Shown here: positions 11,601-23,839 of the stretch, piece after piece
How positions within the stretch are numbered: the stretch's first letter is position 1
Layout: every line of letters starts with the position of its first letter
From: Harmonia axyridis
Lineage: Eukaryota; Arthropoda; Insecta; Coleoptera; Coccinellidae
Length of the DNA: 64,000 nt
Reading direction: 5' to 3'
Assembly: GCF_914767665.1 (NCBI RefSeq)
Contig: NC_059507.1
Location: forward strand, 2,542,001 to 2,606,000
Made by a program: the position numbers and the translations under genes
Notes under the pieces: generated by a model
The model's input: the letters and a program-made list of their open reading frames with translations, nothing else
Database searches by the model: none
Told to the model about the DNA's origin: nothing

Positions 11601-14600
11601 ACATTCAAGACCAGAGTGATCAATCCGAGACCTGAGAGTTATTTCAGAGTAATTAAATTGTGTTATTTTATTACTTATGCCCAGAAATGCAAGTTGTAAC
11701 ACCATCAATAAAAAGATCAAGGTGATATCTTGCTCAAGAAAGTAAGAGAAAGAATGTTTTGACATGACACATATTGAAGGTGCATCAATAATTTCACACA
11801 ATTCAATTCAAGAGTTCAAGGGCTCATTATCCAACTTCAATTAAACTGCTCATTCCCATGATTCAAGATAGTTTATGTGCAAATTTCCACCATGGTGTAA
11901 TAATTATTTATAATACAAATGCAGAAGATACTGATATTCTTCCAGGAGATCAAAAATCAAAAACGAGCAACGAATTTGAATTTTGGTAATCAATATTTCA
12001 CTGTAGAATAACAGGCCAATTGAAAAGTTCCCGGTATACCATAGTAAAACAAATTTTATTGGCAAAATTCGATTTTATTATTCAACATATTTGCCTTCGA
12101 GGGCGATACAGCGAATATAGCGACCTTCAACTTTTCGATACCGTTTTTTTGGTACGATTTGTCTTTCGCTTCGAAATAGGCCTCAGTTTCGGCGATTACT
12201 TCTTCACTGGCGCTAAATTTCATTCCAACGAACATTCTTTTGAGGTCTGAGAACAGGAAAAAGTCGCTGGGGGTCAAATCCGGCGAATACGGTGGATGCA
12301 GAAGCAATTCGAAGCCTAATTCAAGCAATTTTGCCACTGTTTTCATTGATTTGTGACACGGTGCCTTGTCTGAATTGATTGAATGAACTAAAATGAAATG
12401 ATGGAGCCATGTTTCATCCATTGTCACATATCGACGCAAGAATTCAGGTTTATTGCACTTAAACAGCTTCAAACACTGATCAGAATCATTAACACGTTGT
12501 TGCTTTTGATTGTTTCCCCTTCAAAAAGCACACGAAATTCTTTTTATTCCATCTCTATTCAAATAACAAAAGTAGCTACACTCGCAACGCAATATCTTAC
12601 AAACTAATGGTCGGATTGCTGTCAAATTTTGACACGTATCGTTTGAAGGTTGGTACTAACTAAAAATCATATGGATTTAATACTAGCACCGCCATCTGTG
12701 CATCAGACCGGGGACTTTTCAATTGGCCTAATATATAATTCAATGAACTCACTGAAATCAGCAGGATTGTATGATAGGGGACATACAAGTCCAATATTTC
12801 CAAGATATGGCACTATTGACGGTCCGTATCCTTGATAGACACATTGTCCTTCACTTAGAATGTAAGTATTGTCAAAAATTGAGAATAGTTTCGCACTTGG
12901 TGTATGCAAGGAACATATTACGGTCCTTCCTCCTAAAGCTAGTAATTTCAATAGTCCTATACATTGTGAACATGCTACGTCATCCAAACCACTGAAAATA
13001 AATTCGAAAAAGATATACAGTGTGTCCCAATTTTTTTATCAGATGGATGGTTAGGTTAGGTTAGGTTAGGTTAGTCCTATACATTGTGAACATGCTACGT
13101 CATCCAAACCACTGAAAATAAATTCGAAAAAAATATACAGTGTGTCCCAAATTTTTTTTATCAGATGGATGGTTAGAACTGAGAAATGTGAAATGTAAAC
13201 TTCCACCGATGATTTTCTCATTTTTTACTCGATGGTGTTGATAGTAACACTAAATGATTTCTGCTCGTTAAAATTAAAAAAAAAATACAATATTCAACTC
13301 ACGTAGTAGGTTCATCCAAAAAAATCACAGGTGGGTTGTTCAACATTTCCAAGGCCACAGATAATCTTTTTCGTTCACCTCCGGATAGTTTTTTTGCTCG
13401 AGTAGTTTTTGACCTGGTTAGATTCAATAAATCCAATATTTCATTGATCTAAGAATTAATTCAATGTTATAAACTGGATTTTATAAAATTGAATCTAGTA
13501 ATTTATTCATATTGCAAACATTGGGAATAATTATATTCTAGTTATATTGAAAGTTACGTATATTTATGATGTTAAGTTGTGGTGCCAATGTCATTATTAA
13601 GAGGAAATGAGTAGAAATTGAATTTGGTTGAAATGCATTTAACATGTCGGATTTTAAGGTGTCGAATTCTCTGTATGGAATTGGCATTGAAAATCTAGTA
13701 GAGATAATTGAAATTAATTATTATTATACAGGGTGGCCATTTGAAAACGAAACAGACGAGATTACAGACGAAATAAAGTTTTTCGATAGAAATGCTCGGA
13801 CAGGTCGATTTCTGTTTCGAGGGGGACAACTTAAGATGTAGGTTACGGACGCATAGCGCTTCAACCCTTGCTGCTACAACCCCCACCCCCAATTGTTGAA
13901 TAGGGAAGATGGGATGAATGGTACCTCAATTTAAAGGTATTTTTATACTGATTTCAGCACAGTAATTGTTTTTTCATTTTATGCATTAGTTCTCGAAATA
14001 TTCATGCGTTAGTTAGTTAGGAAGGAAGCCACAGTCATGGTTGTTTTGAAGCTCAAAATGTCGATTTTTCACAAAACACTACAAGTGCCATGAAAACACT
14101 ACTTCATTTTCAAATACTTAGTTAAGAATATTTCGAGAACTAATGCATAAAATGAAAAAACAATTACTGTGCTGAAATCAGTATAAAAATACCTTTCAAA
14201 TGAGGTATCACTCACTCCATCTTCCCTATTCAAAATTTGGGGGTGAGGGTTGTAGTAGCAAGGGTTGAAGCGCTATGCGTCCGTAACCTACATCTTAAGT
14301 TGTCCCCCTCGAAACAGAAATCGACTTGTCCGAGCATTTCTATCGAAAAACTTTATTTCGTCTGTAATCTCATCTGTTTCGTTTTCAAATGGCCACCCTG
14401 TATATTCAAACAAAATGAGGAATGTATGTACTAACATCATGTCGGGAGCTCAGAACACAAAATCACTGAACTGTTTATGTGATCCCCAAGGGTGTAATTG
14501 GCTCATGATTGCTTGAGAATCTCAATTCAGTCGATTTTGTGGAAATATTGGGTGATTTTCTTGAATTTTCTATGGTTTTGGTGAAACGATCAACATGGCT

Positions 14601-17600
14601 TTGAATTCGACAACAGTCAGTAGAGCTTTATCATTTGCGACCATTCATAGATGAATTCTAAAAATTCAGATATTGTGACGAAATGATCGGTTTGGAGAAG
14701 AAGCGGTCGAAAAGATAATCATCTATATGTCTGCAGTTTATAACAATTTTTTTCGGCTGAAGTACCTGGTATATCCCACTACACTGTTATTATCAATTTT
14801 TTGTCAGAAAAAAAAAACTATTGCCTGGCGGGTCTGGGATCTCAGACTACAGTTCAATACCTCGTTGTTGATTTTGTGCAGTAAAAAACTGAATAAAAAT
14901 CTGATTGATCAAATCTCTTCACGATGTTGTCATAAGTCCAGTTTTTCTTAGGTCATGGTGAACTTCCTATGTGAATATGTGTAATCGATTAGGTCGACGA
15001 GTATTCAATGAAACCTATTCAATTCTAATTATTTAGATATTTAGCTAGATCCTACGAAGTGTATTTTATTTAATCATAAAAAAAAATTTAGCTACCATAT
15101 TTTCTTTGTTTTCTCTGGTTTCATAGGAACCCAACTTTAAATTGGCAGCAATTGTCATAGACTCCTGTACAGTTAAAAACTCTTGAACATAGTCATCCTG
15201 CATAATATATCTTGATGTCTTCATGAATTTATCCAATTTTCTCTTATCTCCATTTATTAATATATTGCCCGTGGCTCCATCTGTCCTGAAACATAACTGA
15301 ATTGATAGAGCTTGTCCAGAGTAGCTAGTCATGCTTATCATATTGGTGTAAGCTTATAAATATTGTTGACTACCAAAAAGAAAAATTACAGAAAAGCAAA
15401 AACTTCGACCAAATAACCATTCGTTCATTCATGTTCCTATGGTACCCTTGCAGATCACACATAACCGGATGCAAACTAAATTTCAACCGACTCAGATCAA
15501 TGAGATACTTTTTTGATATTCTGCTTGAATGTTCTTTGGGTTCATTCTCGAAATCTGACACAAATTACTGACTTTCTACACCTCAAAAACATTCTTCAGG
15601 GAAACAAATTTTGCTCTAATGAAGAAAGGATTTTTGGAGTTGAAGCCTATTTCGAAAGCAAAGAATATCTTTCTACAGAAAAAGAGGAGAGTTTGATTAC
15701 GTGTACCTACTCTCTTGTACGTGACTACTTTTTTTCAATTGATAGGTCCAGGAATCACTGAGTGAAGTGTTATGTCTATTTTTTTATCAGCCAACTCAAA
15801 AAAATCATTACCATATCCACAGTATATCATTAAGGGAAAAAATATATACTTGTAATTATTTATCAGATTTTGATCTTAATGGATGTACATAAATTCGATT
15901 TATGATTTTTTATAATTTTGTCGATAGAAAAACATGCCTATACATTTATTATTAAACAGTCGAGTATCTCAGCCACTTTTAATTGGTAGTTAATTTCAAT
16001 TGTATTACAAATAAGTGCTATTATTTTTTCCATCTAAATTTTAGATGACAGCTAAACAGTAACAATATACATAGAGTATGAGCTTTGGCCTTGTCATGAT
16101 TACGTCAATGGTCTTTAATATGATCTCTACGTTTCCATTGGGGTTGAATATGCAATGAATCAATTTGTAACTTACTTAAATCCAGCGAGAATATTCAGAA
16201 GAGTCGATTTTCCTGATCCTGAAGGACCTAATATAGCTGTCACTTGACCTGATAGAAACTTGCCACTGATGCTTTTGAGGATGAGTTTTGAAGCTGAAAG
16301 AAGATATACAAGTTTTCACATTGTATTTACAAATTGGTTTGGGCGAGGTGGATCAATGGCATGGCTACCTCAATTTCCTGATCTCACACCAATTGACTAT
16401 AATAAAAAATAGCAAAGAACAAACAACTTATTATCTTTGTCATGTATAAATAAGAAGGCATGTGATATTAAGATAATAATTCCGATAGGTTTTGAGTATC
16501 AATTCTAAATTTGACCAGAAGTGTCTTCAAATGTATAGAAACTGAAGTCTACATTTTGAATACAGCGTAATTGAAATTTTATTTTATTTTGATAGACTTC
16601 CCAAATTCAAGGAAATTGAGTTGAAATGCTGGAAATAAAAGCTATAATACCTAATGAATTTTCAGAAATTTTCTAGCCCAGTTGTTAGAACGCTTTGCCA
16701 GTACTTTAACGATCACAGGATCGATTCTCTAGAGGGTGAATCTTTTTTTTTATCAATTTGCTTCTCATTGAAAATTATGGGACTGGCATTATCATTTGTG
16801 AGACTGAAAATTTTTCGGTGTTGTTATAATTCATATTGCTTTGTTATTTGTTTTATTTCCATCGTGTTAGGAAACTTTTCTGCAAGAGTGTTTTTAGGTG
16901 ATAGATATTTTTCTTGAAGCTTTGAAAATTTGTTGACTGTGTAATATCTATGTGTGTAATATTTTTCAGGAATGATTATGCATTGAAATCCTAAGAAAAT
17001 GTTAAATCATCAAAACTGATAGATAAGATCATAATAATTATCTAAGTATCATGTAATTATTTGATGCTATATTGATTTCATTAGATTCATAATCTCACTC
17101 TAATTTTATATAATATTTCGTTTCAACTATTTGGTAATGAAAGCAAAATTGGAAATAATTGAATTCAATTTTGTCCAATTAAATGTAATTTAGATACCTT
17201 TGCGTTTAATTCTTGATATCCGTAAGTTAATTTAGTTTCAATTTGAGTACGCAATTGCGCGGAGAATTTTTTCAGTGAAAAATTCTATTAGTTTGTATGT
17301 AAGTCGAATTTACTATCAATATTCTGTTTTTATTGTCATTGAATTATAATTTATTGAATTTGGTCATAACAGTAACATTATAATTCAAAAATTTCCATTA
17401 TTTATGGCTTCTCTGAAAGAATTCAATAATTAAGTTGAAAACATGTATTTTTAGGGTGATTCCAAACATAATATTGATCACTGAAAAGCCCTAGCTCTCA
17501 AAGTTTCGAAGTTATGAATTATTTAAATTTTTATTATACGAAACCCTTGGTATCCATTCGCGTTGAAATGAGAATAGTAAAATAGTAAAAAGTGCAAAAT

Positions 17601-17918
17601 TTTCAGTGTTTTTTCCACTTACATTTTCTGCCATTTGGGACACTATAACTTAATTCCTGGAATTCGATATTCACAGGTTTTGTACGAAGTAAATATTTCA
17701 ATCTTTTCTCCGAAGAAAAAATTGTCTCGTCCATAGCTGACGCTATGTCGCGAATATTCAGTTTAGTAATAACACCCGAGACCAACTCGAGGATACACAG
17801 AGATGGACTGAAAGCATGGAAGGAAGAATTTCAATCCGCACGCTGATAATTATTACCTGTGTTTGAAATCAAGCTTGCTAAACCGCGCGCTGCACGAAGG
17901 ACTTGATTGTCTAAACAT
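8642..17918 (-). CDS. ABCG-family half-transporter, complete, 10 coding exons
   Basis: ATP-driven membrane half-transporter (nucleotide-binding domain first, then six membrane helices) that must dimerise; insect relatives move lipids, sterols or pigments, and the substrate here is unknown. Exons, 5' to 3' on the minus strand: 17918-17857, 17807-17623, 16293-16176, 15285-15096, 13448-13303, 12991-12753, 11064-10811, 10643-10475, 10372-10116, 9049-8642. They sum to 2,028 nt (675 aa), all with AG/GT borders and matching phases. Motifs: Walker A GPSGSGKST (~104-112), Q-loop YIMQDD, signature LSGGERKR (~206), Walker B VIFLDEPTT (~226), D-loop TGLDD, H-loop CSLH (~262). Hydrophobic segments follow from ~380, with a Cys-bearing loop (CPEDEDWC) before the last helix. 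The first exon (ATG at 17916-17918, MFRQSSPSC) is chosen because it restores phase and precedes a ~49-bp intron; it is the least certain part. The exon-4 donor GTAGCT is non-consensus. The exact subfamily (ABCG1/4-like) is not settled. Confidence 0.93.
9103..10038 (-). mobile_element. DD41D mariner deletion derivative, copy 3, in last ABCG intron
   Basis: The only minus-strand member of the family, lying in the intron between ABCG exons 9 and 10. That intron is 1,066 bp long, and only about 130 bp would remain without the element. It has the same deletion junction and the same TIRs. The C-terminal frame 9870-9601 reads FSDEAHSWLNGYLNKQN and breaks by frameshift after TVNGD. Its transcription direction is the same as the host gene's. 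Confidence 0.9.
12013..12729 (-). mobile_element. DD34D mariner deletion derivative in ABCG intron 6
   Basis: Terminal inverted repeats AGGCCAATTGAAAAGT at 12013 and its near-perfect complement ending at 12729. The length of ~717 bp is about half a mariner. The minus-strand frame 12472-12056 contains MDETWLHHF (first Asp), then after an internal deletion SDKAPCHKSMKTVAK (second Asp) and PPYSPDLTPSDFFLF (third Asp). I count 34 residues between the second and third Asp, as in classical mariners. The right end lies only ~23 bp downstream of the exon-6 splice donor (GTGAGT at 12752-12747). Confidence 0.88.
12952..13176. repeat. ~120-bp tandem duplication covering an ABCG splice acceptor
   Basis: 12952-13050 and 13072-13176 are near-identical copies. 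Each contains the first ~40 coding bases of ABCG exon 6 together with its acceptor and ~65 bp of intron, and both end in ATCAGATGGATGGTTAG. The copies differ by one substitution and small poly-T length changes. The gene's open frame uses the gene-proximal (lower-coordinate) copy, so the outer copy is a decoy acceptor inside the intron. Confidence 0.9.
13051..13074 (+). repeat. TTAGG array (telomere-type unit), ~5 units
   Basis: TTAGG repeated four times plus TTAG, exactly at the junction of the 120-bp tandem duplication. TTAGG is the standard insect telomeric unit. The array is interstitial and very short. Confidence 0.9.
13729..14400. mobile_element. 672-bp foldback element, CAGGGTGGCCAT termini
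   Basis: Left arm starts CAGGGTGGCCATTTGAAAAC and right arm ends with its complement. The arms pair for roughly 290 bp around a ~100-bp centre. It is flanked by TATA on both sides (13725-13728, 14401-14404), consistent with a TA or TATA target duplication. It lies in the ABCG intron between exons 4 and 5. The two open frames in it are mirror images of each other, which argues against a real gene. Confidence 0.85.
15570..15700 (+). pseudogene. Mariner transposase C-terminal fragment
   Basis: The translated plus strand reads DFLHLKNILQGNKFCSNEE then VEAYFESKEYLSTE. This aligns with the region after the third catalytic Asp of mariner transposases (compare SDLKRMFVGMKFSASEE in the element at 12013). 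There are no TIRs and no catalytic block, so this is a short relic in the ABCG intron between exons 3 and 4. Confidence 0.6.
16335..16400 (+). pseudogene. DDE transposase motif relic
   Basis: An open stretch reads WFGRGGSMAWLPQFPDLTPI then DY. It resembles the third-Asp block of IS630/mariner-type transposases (GRGGP..WPPRSPDLTPLDY). It stops six codons later. It lies in the intron between ABCG exons 2 and 3. Confidence 0.55.
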
Positions 17919-18143
17919 CTAAACAGTTATTCTCTGTCCACTGTATAATGATTCTATAATGAACACAAAATAATGTCAGCCAAATCTAGTGGATAGTTTG
18001 GTGAGATCAATTTTTTTATAAAAAATGTTGCTTCGCATTTCATAAAAAAAATGACCAACGCACTAATGTGAAATCAGAAACATGTGAGCGCTCGTTCAGT
18101 TATACGCCAAATTCCCTTTGAAAACCGTAATAAAGTATATGTA
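17919..18143. promoter_or_regulatory. Upstream flank of the ABCG gene
   Basis: Only ~225 bp separate the inferred ABCG start codon from mariner copy 4. The 5' UTR and promoter should be here or beyond the element. I cannot identify a TATA box or initiator with confidence. Confidence 0.3.
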
Positions 18144-19069
18144 GGGTGTTTTTTTTTCGAGGTATATAACTTTAAGTTGGCATTACTGTTCGAGATGGCG
18201 ACCGATTTAACAGCTGTCAAGTGATTCATTCTCAGTTTGGTTTGGCAATTCATCATGAATAGACTCACGTCTGAACAACGCTTGCAAATAGTGCAATTTT
18301 ATTTCGAAAATAATGGTTCTGTGCGGAATACTTATCGCGCACTACGTCCATTTTATTTTGTTTAGCGATGAAGCGCACTTCTGGTTGAATGGCTACGTCA
18401 ACAAAGAAAACTGCCGCATTTGGAGAGAAGCTAATCCTCAAGTGTATGTCGAAACACCGTTACATCCAGAGAAACTGACTGTTTGGTGCACTTTATGGGC
18501 TGGTGGAATCATTGGTCCGTACTTCTTCAAAAACGATGATGGCCAGAACGTTACAGTCAATGGTGATCGGTATAGAGCCATGATTACTAACTTTTTCATT
18601 CCTGAATTGAACAACCATGACGTCCAGGAGCTGTGGTTCCAACAAGACGGCGCAACATTTCACACAGCTCGTGCCACAATCGATTTATTGAAAGACACGT
18701 TTGGTGACCGCCTAATTCCACGTGTTGGACCTGTGAATTGGCCTCCAAGATCTTGTGATTTAACACCGCTAGACTACTCTCTGTGGGGCTATGTAAAGTC
18801 ATTGGTCTATGCGGATAAGCCACAAACTCTTGACCATTTGGAAGACAACATTCGCCGTGTTATTGCCGATATACGGCCACAAATGTTGTAAAAAGTCATC
18901 GAAAATTGGACTAAATCCGAGCCAGCCGTGGAGGTCATATGCCAGAAATCATATTTAAAATGTAATGCCACATGATTATCTTGCGGATAAATAATATTCA
19001 TGTCAATCGAATAATCCATCGTTGTTTTATTGCAATTTAAAGTTCTATAGCTCTAAAAAAAACAACCTT
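18144..19069 (+). mobile_element. DD41D mariner deletion derivative, copy 4
   Basis: The best-preserved C-terminal frame of the family (18313-18891, 192 codons), with FSDEAHFWLNGYVNKENC, WFQQDGATFHTAR and CDLTPLDYSLWG. It ends early at a TAA after RPQML. It has the same deletion junction as the other copies. About 14 bp are missing near the end, where the segment around TSRLDYIR is lost. It sits immediately upstream of the ABCG gene. Confidence 0.9.
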
Positions 19070-20298
19070 TACAAACTTAATTTCAACCTGGTCCGATTGG
19101 GTTTCACTAGATGGCGTTTGAAAGATGAGATTTCGTATTACAAAAACTTTTCTGACAGTTTTGTGATTAGTTGCCTCAGTTTAGTTTGAGTGAGCCTCAA
19201 AGATGGACAATAGCAAAGGGAAGTGTTTATGGTCCTTATGTTTCAACATCTAAATGGAAATCCGGTCAATATGGACCTCAAACCTACCCTGAAGGTATCG
19301 CATTGCGTGTCCTCTTTGGAATGCAATCGTGTTTACACCCAGTTGGTCTACCTCAACTCGATCGAAAACAAGGCCAAATTTCATCGATTGCATAGGATTG
19401 TTCATAGTGATGATACAGTTCAAAAATTAAAAAAAATTAAAAATCATATATTTGTCCGGATGTTATGATATCTCAATAACTTCCTGTGGATTTTCCAAAT
19501 TTTGCAATTCTGTTCTTTACATAACAATTCAACCAAAAATGAAATTTGTTATTGAATAGCATTTCCAGTATTCCCAAATGAGCACTGATTTAGAAATTCA
19601 ACAATTCATAAACCAAAAACTGCTGAACACAAATGAAACGAATTTATGCAGTGTAGCCATTACTTATATCCAATTTTTAGATTGTATCATTTCTACTAGA
19701 AAAACCGTTATGACAAGGATTAACAAGTTTGGAATAAGAATACTTGTTCAAGAATTATTGGCATCATTGCAGGTGCAGTTATGATACTTACCTACATCAG
19801 AAATGATGCACTCGAAGTATAATCCATCAATAAAGAATGTTATGTAATGAGAGAAACTCTTTGTGCTTTGAGAATGTTAATGCACCGGTAGAAGTACCTT
19901 TGATTCCTTGCACTTTCTTCATTATACATACATATTATTCTCTTATAATAATGCGGTTGTGTAATCATACTATTTTAGCAATATATTCAACGAACCTTAA
20001 AAATCCATAAAATTGCTGTAATCAATCAGGGAAAAATTATAAAATTAAAGTTATTAACCACCACATTTCATTTGCAACATGCCGTAATAACGTATTCATA
20101 AGAGTATTGGATTCTTGCAATTTATGACAAATCTTAAAATAACAAGTTTTCCGAATGAAATGAAAATGCTTTTTATGGCAACAATTATTTTTTTATTAAT
20201 TTGTTTTACTCCAATAGTCCGATTTTGGTTGAATTTGGTACAGGTATTCGGATTGGGAAGTTCCTTGCAGATCTAAACTCTCTTGATTGAAGTATGTA
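19070..20298. other. Intergenic, nothing firmly recognised
   Basis: AT-rich spacer between copies 4 and 5. Around 19090-19400 the sequence is less AT-rich and carries overlapping short frames with no recognisable motif. It may be an eroded element. Confidence 0.4.
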
Positions 20299-21236
20299 AC
20301 GGGTGTTTTTCTCGAGGTATATAACTTTAAATTGGCATTTCTATTCAAATTGGCGACCGATTTAACATCTGTCAAGTGATTTATTCTCAGTTTGGTTTGG
20401 CAATCCAATACAAATAGACTCACGCCTGAACAATGCTTGCAAATAGTGCAATTTCATTTCGAAAATAATAGTTTTGTGCGGAATACGTATCGCGCACTAC
20501 GTCCATTTTATTTTGTTTAGCGATGAAGCGCACTTCTGGTTGAATGGCTACGTCAACAAACAAAACTGCCGCATTTGGAGTGAAGCTAATCCTCAAGTGT
20601 ATGTCGAAACACCGTTACATCCAGAAAAACTGACTGTTTGGTGCGCTTTATGGGCTGGTGGAATCATTGGTCCGTACTTCTTCAAAAACGATGATGGCCA
20701 GAACGTTACAGTCAATGGTGATGGGTATAGAGCCATGATTACTAACTTTTTCAATCCTGAATTGAACAACCATGATGTCCAGGAGCTGTGGTTCCAACAA
20801 GACGGCGCAACATGTCACACAGCTCGTGCCACAATCGATTTATTGAAAGATACGTTTGGTGACCGCCTAATTTCACGTTTTGGACCTGTGAATTGGCCTC
20901 CAAGATCTTGTGATTCAACACCGCTAGACTACTTTCTGTTTAGCTATGTAAAGTCATTGGTCTATGGGGATAAGCCACAAACCCTTGACCATTTGGAAGA
21001 AAATATTCGACGTGTTATTGCCGATATACGGCCACAAATGTTGTAAAAAGTCATCGAAAATTTGACGTCCAGATTGGACTACATCCGAGCCAGCCGTGGC
21101 GGTCATATGCCAGAAATCATATTCAATATGTAATGCCACAAAATTATCTCGCGGATAAATAAAATTCATGTCAATCGAATAATGCATCGTTGTTTTATTG
21201 CAATTCAAAGTTCTATATCTCTAAAAAAACACCCTT
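20299..21236 (+). mobile_element. DD41D mariner deletion derivative, copy 5
   Basis: ~938 bp, TA-ACGGGTGTTTTTCTCGAGG at the left and AAAAAACACCCTT-TA at the right. Open frame 20474-21046 (190 codons) carries FSDEAHFWLNGYVNKQNC, WFQQDGATCHTAR and CDSTPLDYFLFS, ending at the same TAA after RPQML as copy 4. That shared stop suggests a close relationship with copy 4. The third-Asp block has Leu to Ser and Trp-Gly to Phe-Ser changes. Confidence 0.9.
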
Positions 21237-23839
21237 TACAAGGAACCATAGAACATCATCCGTTGGCAGAGTAATTTTAAGAAACTTGTGAATATGTAAT
21301 ATTAAGATCAATTCGCTTTCTTTCGATATAGAAAAACTTGATTACATATTTTGATCACCTATAATTGTGGTAGAAGTGCGTAGTTTTTTTTTTCAAATTC
21401 AATTTGTATGGTAGTAGGAAAGGAATACATGAAGTAGTGAAATTACGACCAGTTATTCAATGCCAATAGTATTGTGATTACGGAAATGAGACTTGTTGAA
21501 CGTTACGATAGGTGAAAAAAAAAGTTGCAAGATGCATAATGAATTATGAATCCAATTGTAACTGCGTTTTTCTCTAATTATCATTATTATACAGTTCCTG
21601 ATGACAATTTCCAAGTTGAAAATAAAAAAAGTATGTATTGACATCTGAAAAAAATTAATATGTGTAAATTATGAACCTATATACAGGGTGTTTCAGTGTG
21701 CTCATTTTTCAGTTAGAAAAAACTATTTATGTCCCCAGACCTATCAACTTTCGTGCTGTAGGGTGTTAACGCTTCCAGAAAAACTATTTTTCCGATCACA
21801 ATTTCAACAACTGCATAGATATTTCCACTGTTTTCGTCATTGTCTGATGTCGAACAATTATTTTAGCATTTCCCACTAATATGCTTTAATTACTTTACGT
21901 GTCTCGATAGAATATATATTTTTCCATGCAGGAAAACAATTAGAAAATTCGAACACGAAAGTAAAGTTTGTTCCTCAATTTGAGTAGGTATGAAAAATTG
22001 AGAATCGATAAATTTCAAGAAGACGCTCATTGACTGTTTTGCATGTAATAAGTAATAAATTTTCATGGTGATATTACGATATATTAAAATTCATGAAGAA
22101 ACAGTCATTCCAATGACGAATTTCAACCTGGGCGGATTTTAAAAAACACTTTATAACTTCATGATCTATGTTCAATTATATTTAATTTCATATAAATATT
22201 TATAAACATGACGCACATAGCTAGAGCTAGGTTACAGGTAGGATGTCTAAAAACAAGGTGTATGCACTTGTCAATTCTTGAATGCAATCACATTCGACCA
22301 AATTGAGAATATTAGTTTTATTTCATGGCGGTGCCGTAATGGCATATTTATTATTTCGATATTCTTCCATTGATTTTGATTTAAATTTGATTGATGTATA
22401 AAGTATCAAATCAGATACAGATGAACTCCGAGGATCAGTTTCCTATGTAAAATAAACGTTTGTAATATGTATTTTATTAACTTCTCGTTATATGAAGAAT
22501 GAACACAATGTCACTGTGGCGAAAGAAAATGTAAAATTCACTAATGACGGGAAAAATACGATAGCACTAGAGGTTTTCAAAATTTTCATCGTGTGAGGCC
22601 CTAATCTAAGAAAACAAAGGTAACTGAACTTTAATGAACTAGTTGTTTCGATATTATATCTTGTATAATTTAGAGTGCATCTTGTCCAAAAAAAAGTGTA
22701 AGGAATGATCATCTTGTGAATATTTGTACTTCCTAGGAATTTCAAGAAGAAAACAGTGAAAAGTCATCTCCATTCGGTACATCTGCAGTGAAATATTCAC
22801 AAAACGTTCATTAGAATACATTCAAATATTTGAAATTACAAAAATCTGTCATAATTTGTTAATAGCGCTACCTACAGTTGACTTAACGAAGCTAAACTAA
22901 TATTCCCGAAATTGGCAAAACAAAATCTAATCAATCAGTGTATTCACCAGGTTTTTAGACATCTTAGTTACAGACAACTTATTTGATAAATATCAAACAT
23001 TGACGAACTATTTCAGAAGTTATTGATAATGATAATTAAACAAATTTCATTGAAAAATCATCGTTCACAATCTCGGAACTATGAATAGCCATTTGAAGGG
23101 TTTTCCAACAGGAAGTTCCATTTCGATAAAATAAAAAAACGAGTATATTCAATAGAAATCAATGGATAAGTATTTCATTGTGAAGAAGAAGGTATGCCAT
23201 TAACGATGAAAAACGATATCAAAAAATTGACCTCAACGGTCACGGTTGCAGCCCCATATCCTTTTAATGAAATTTTCCCTTGTTGCTGAGCAACCTGCAA
23301 TTAGCATCCGAAATGCAGTTTCTGCGAATTTTTTTACATGCTTTGTTAAAATTGATCTATTGTCCCTTTACGATGTCCAACTGCGTTCAATTCCCTGAAT
23401 GACCTTCGGATTTTATTTATACATCACTGGATTCGTTTCTTTCATTTTCAAATAAGATATTAGGGGTGGCAGTGTCGATTCAGATTCAGATCTCATTTTC
23501 ATAATAAAGCTGTATTTATGAGTATAAAATTTTTGTTTTCTCCACAAGTTTTTCTTTAGTATCCGAGAGTTTAGTGGAAGAATTATATGATGAAGATTCA
23601 AATTCACTAGGAGTCAACTTCGCTGCCTTCTACAATCGTTCGGTTTTTTTTTTATCTTCCACGGTCATTCCCTGGGTGACAAAAGAATAAGAATATCCTT
23701 AAAGAACACCCTCACAGTAAATGACAAGCATAGCTAAAAATAAACTGAGAAGTCACACAATTTTCACAATTAATAACCAGTAGTGAACACCTACACATTC
23801 AGACTCGGCCTCCGCCTGAGCTCAAGCGACGTGCTACTA
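21237..23839. other. Intergenic, scattered element ends only
   Basis: 2.6 kb of AT-rich sequence. A solo TATACAGGGTGTTTC terminus occurs at ~21681. Nothing else (no exon, RNA gene or paired repeat) could be supported. Confidence 0.45.

Noticed and set aside
13051..13074. A true telomere end or chromosome terminus
   Set aside because: Only about five TTAGG units, flanked on both sides by the ABCG gene; it is interstitial.
13644..14516. Pairs of similar 65-83-codon frames
   Set aside because: They are mirror images produced by the arms of the 672-bp foldback element.
17603..17785. ABCG start at a TTG codon (17785)
   Set aside because: The frame continues upstream to a splice acceptor (CTTTCAG at 17808), and an ATG exon at 17918-17857 joins in phase.
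19171..19468. Overlapping 74- and 81-codon plus-strand frames
   Set aside because: No domain, no splice support and no partner exon. Possibly an eroded element, but no claim can be supported.
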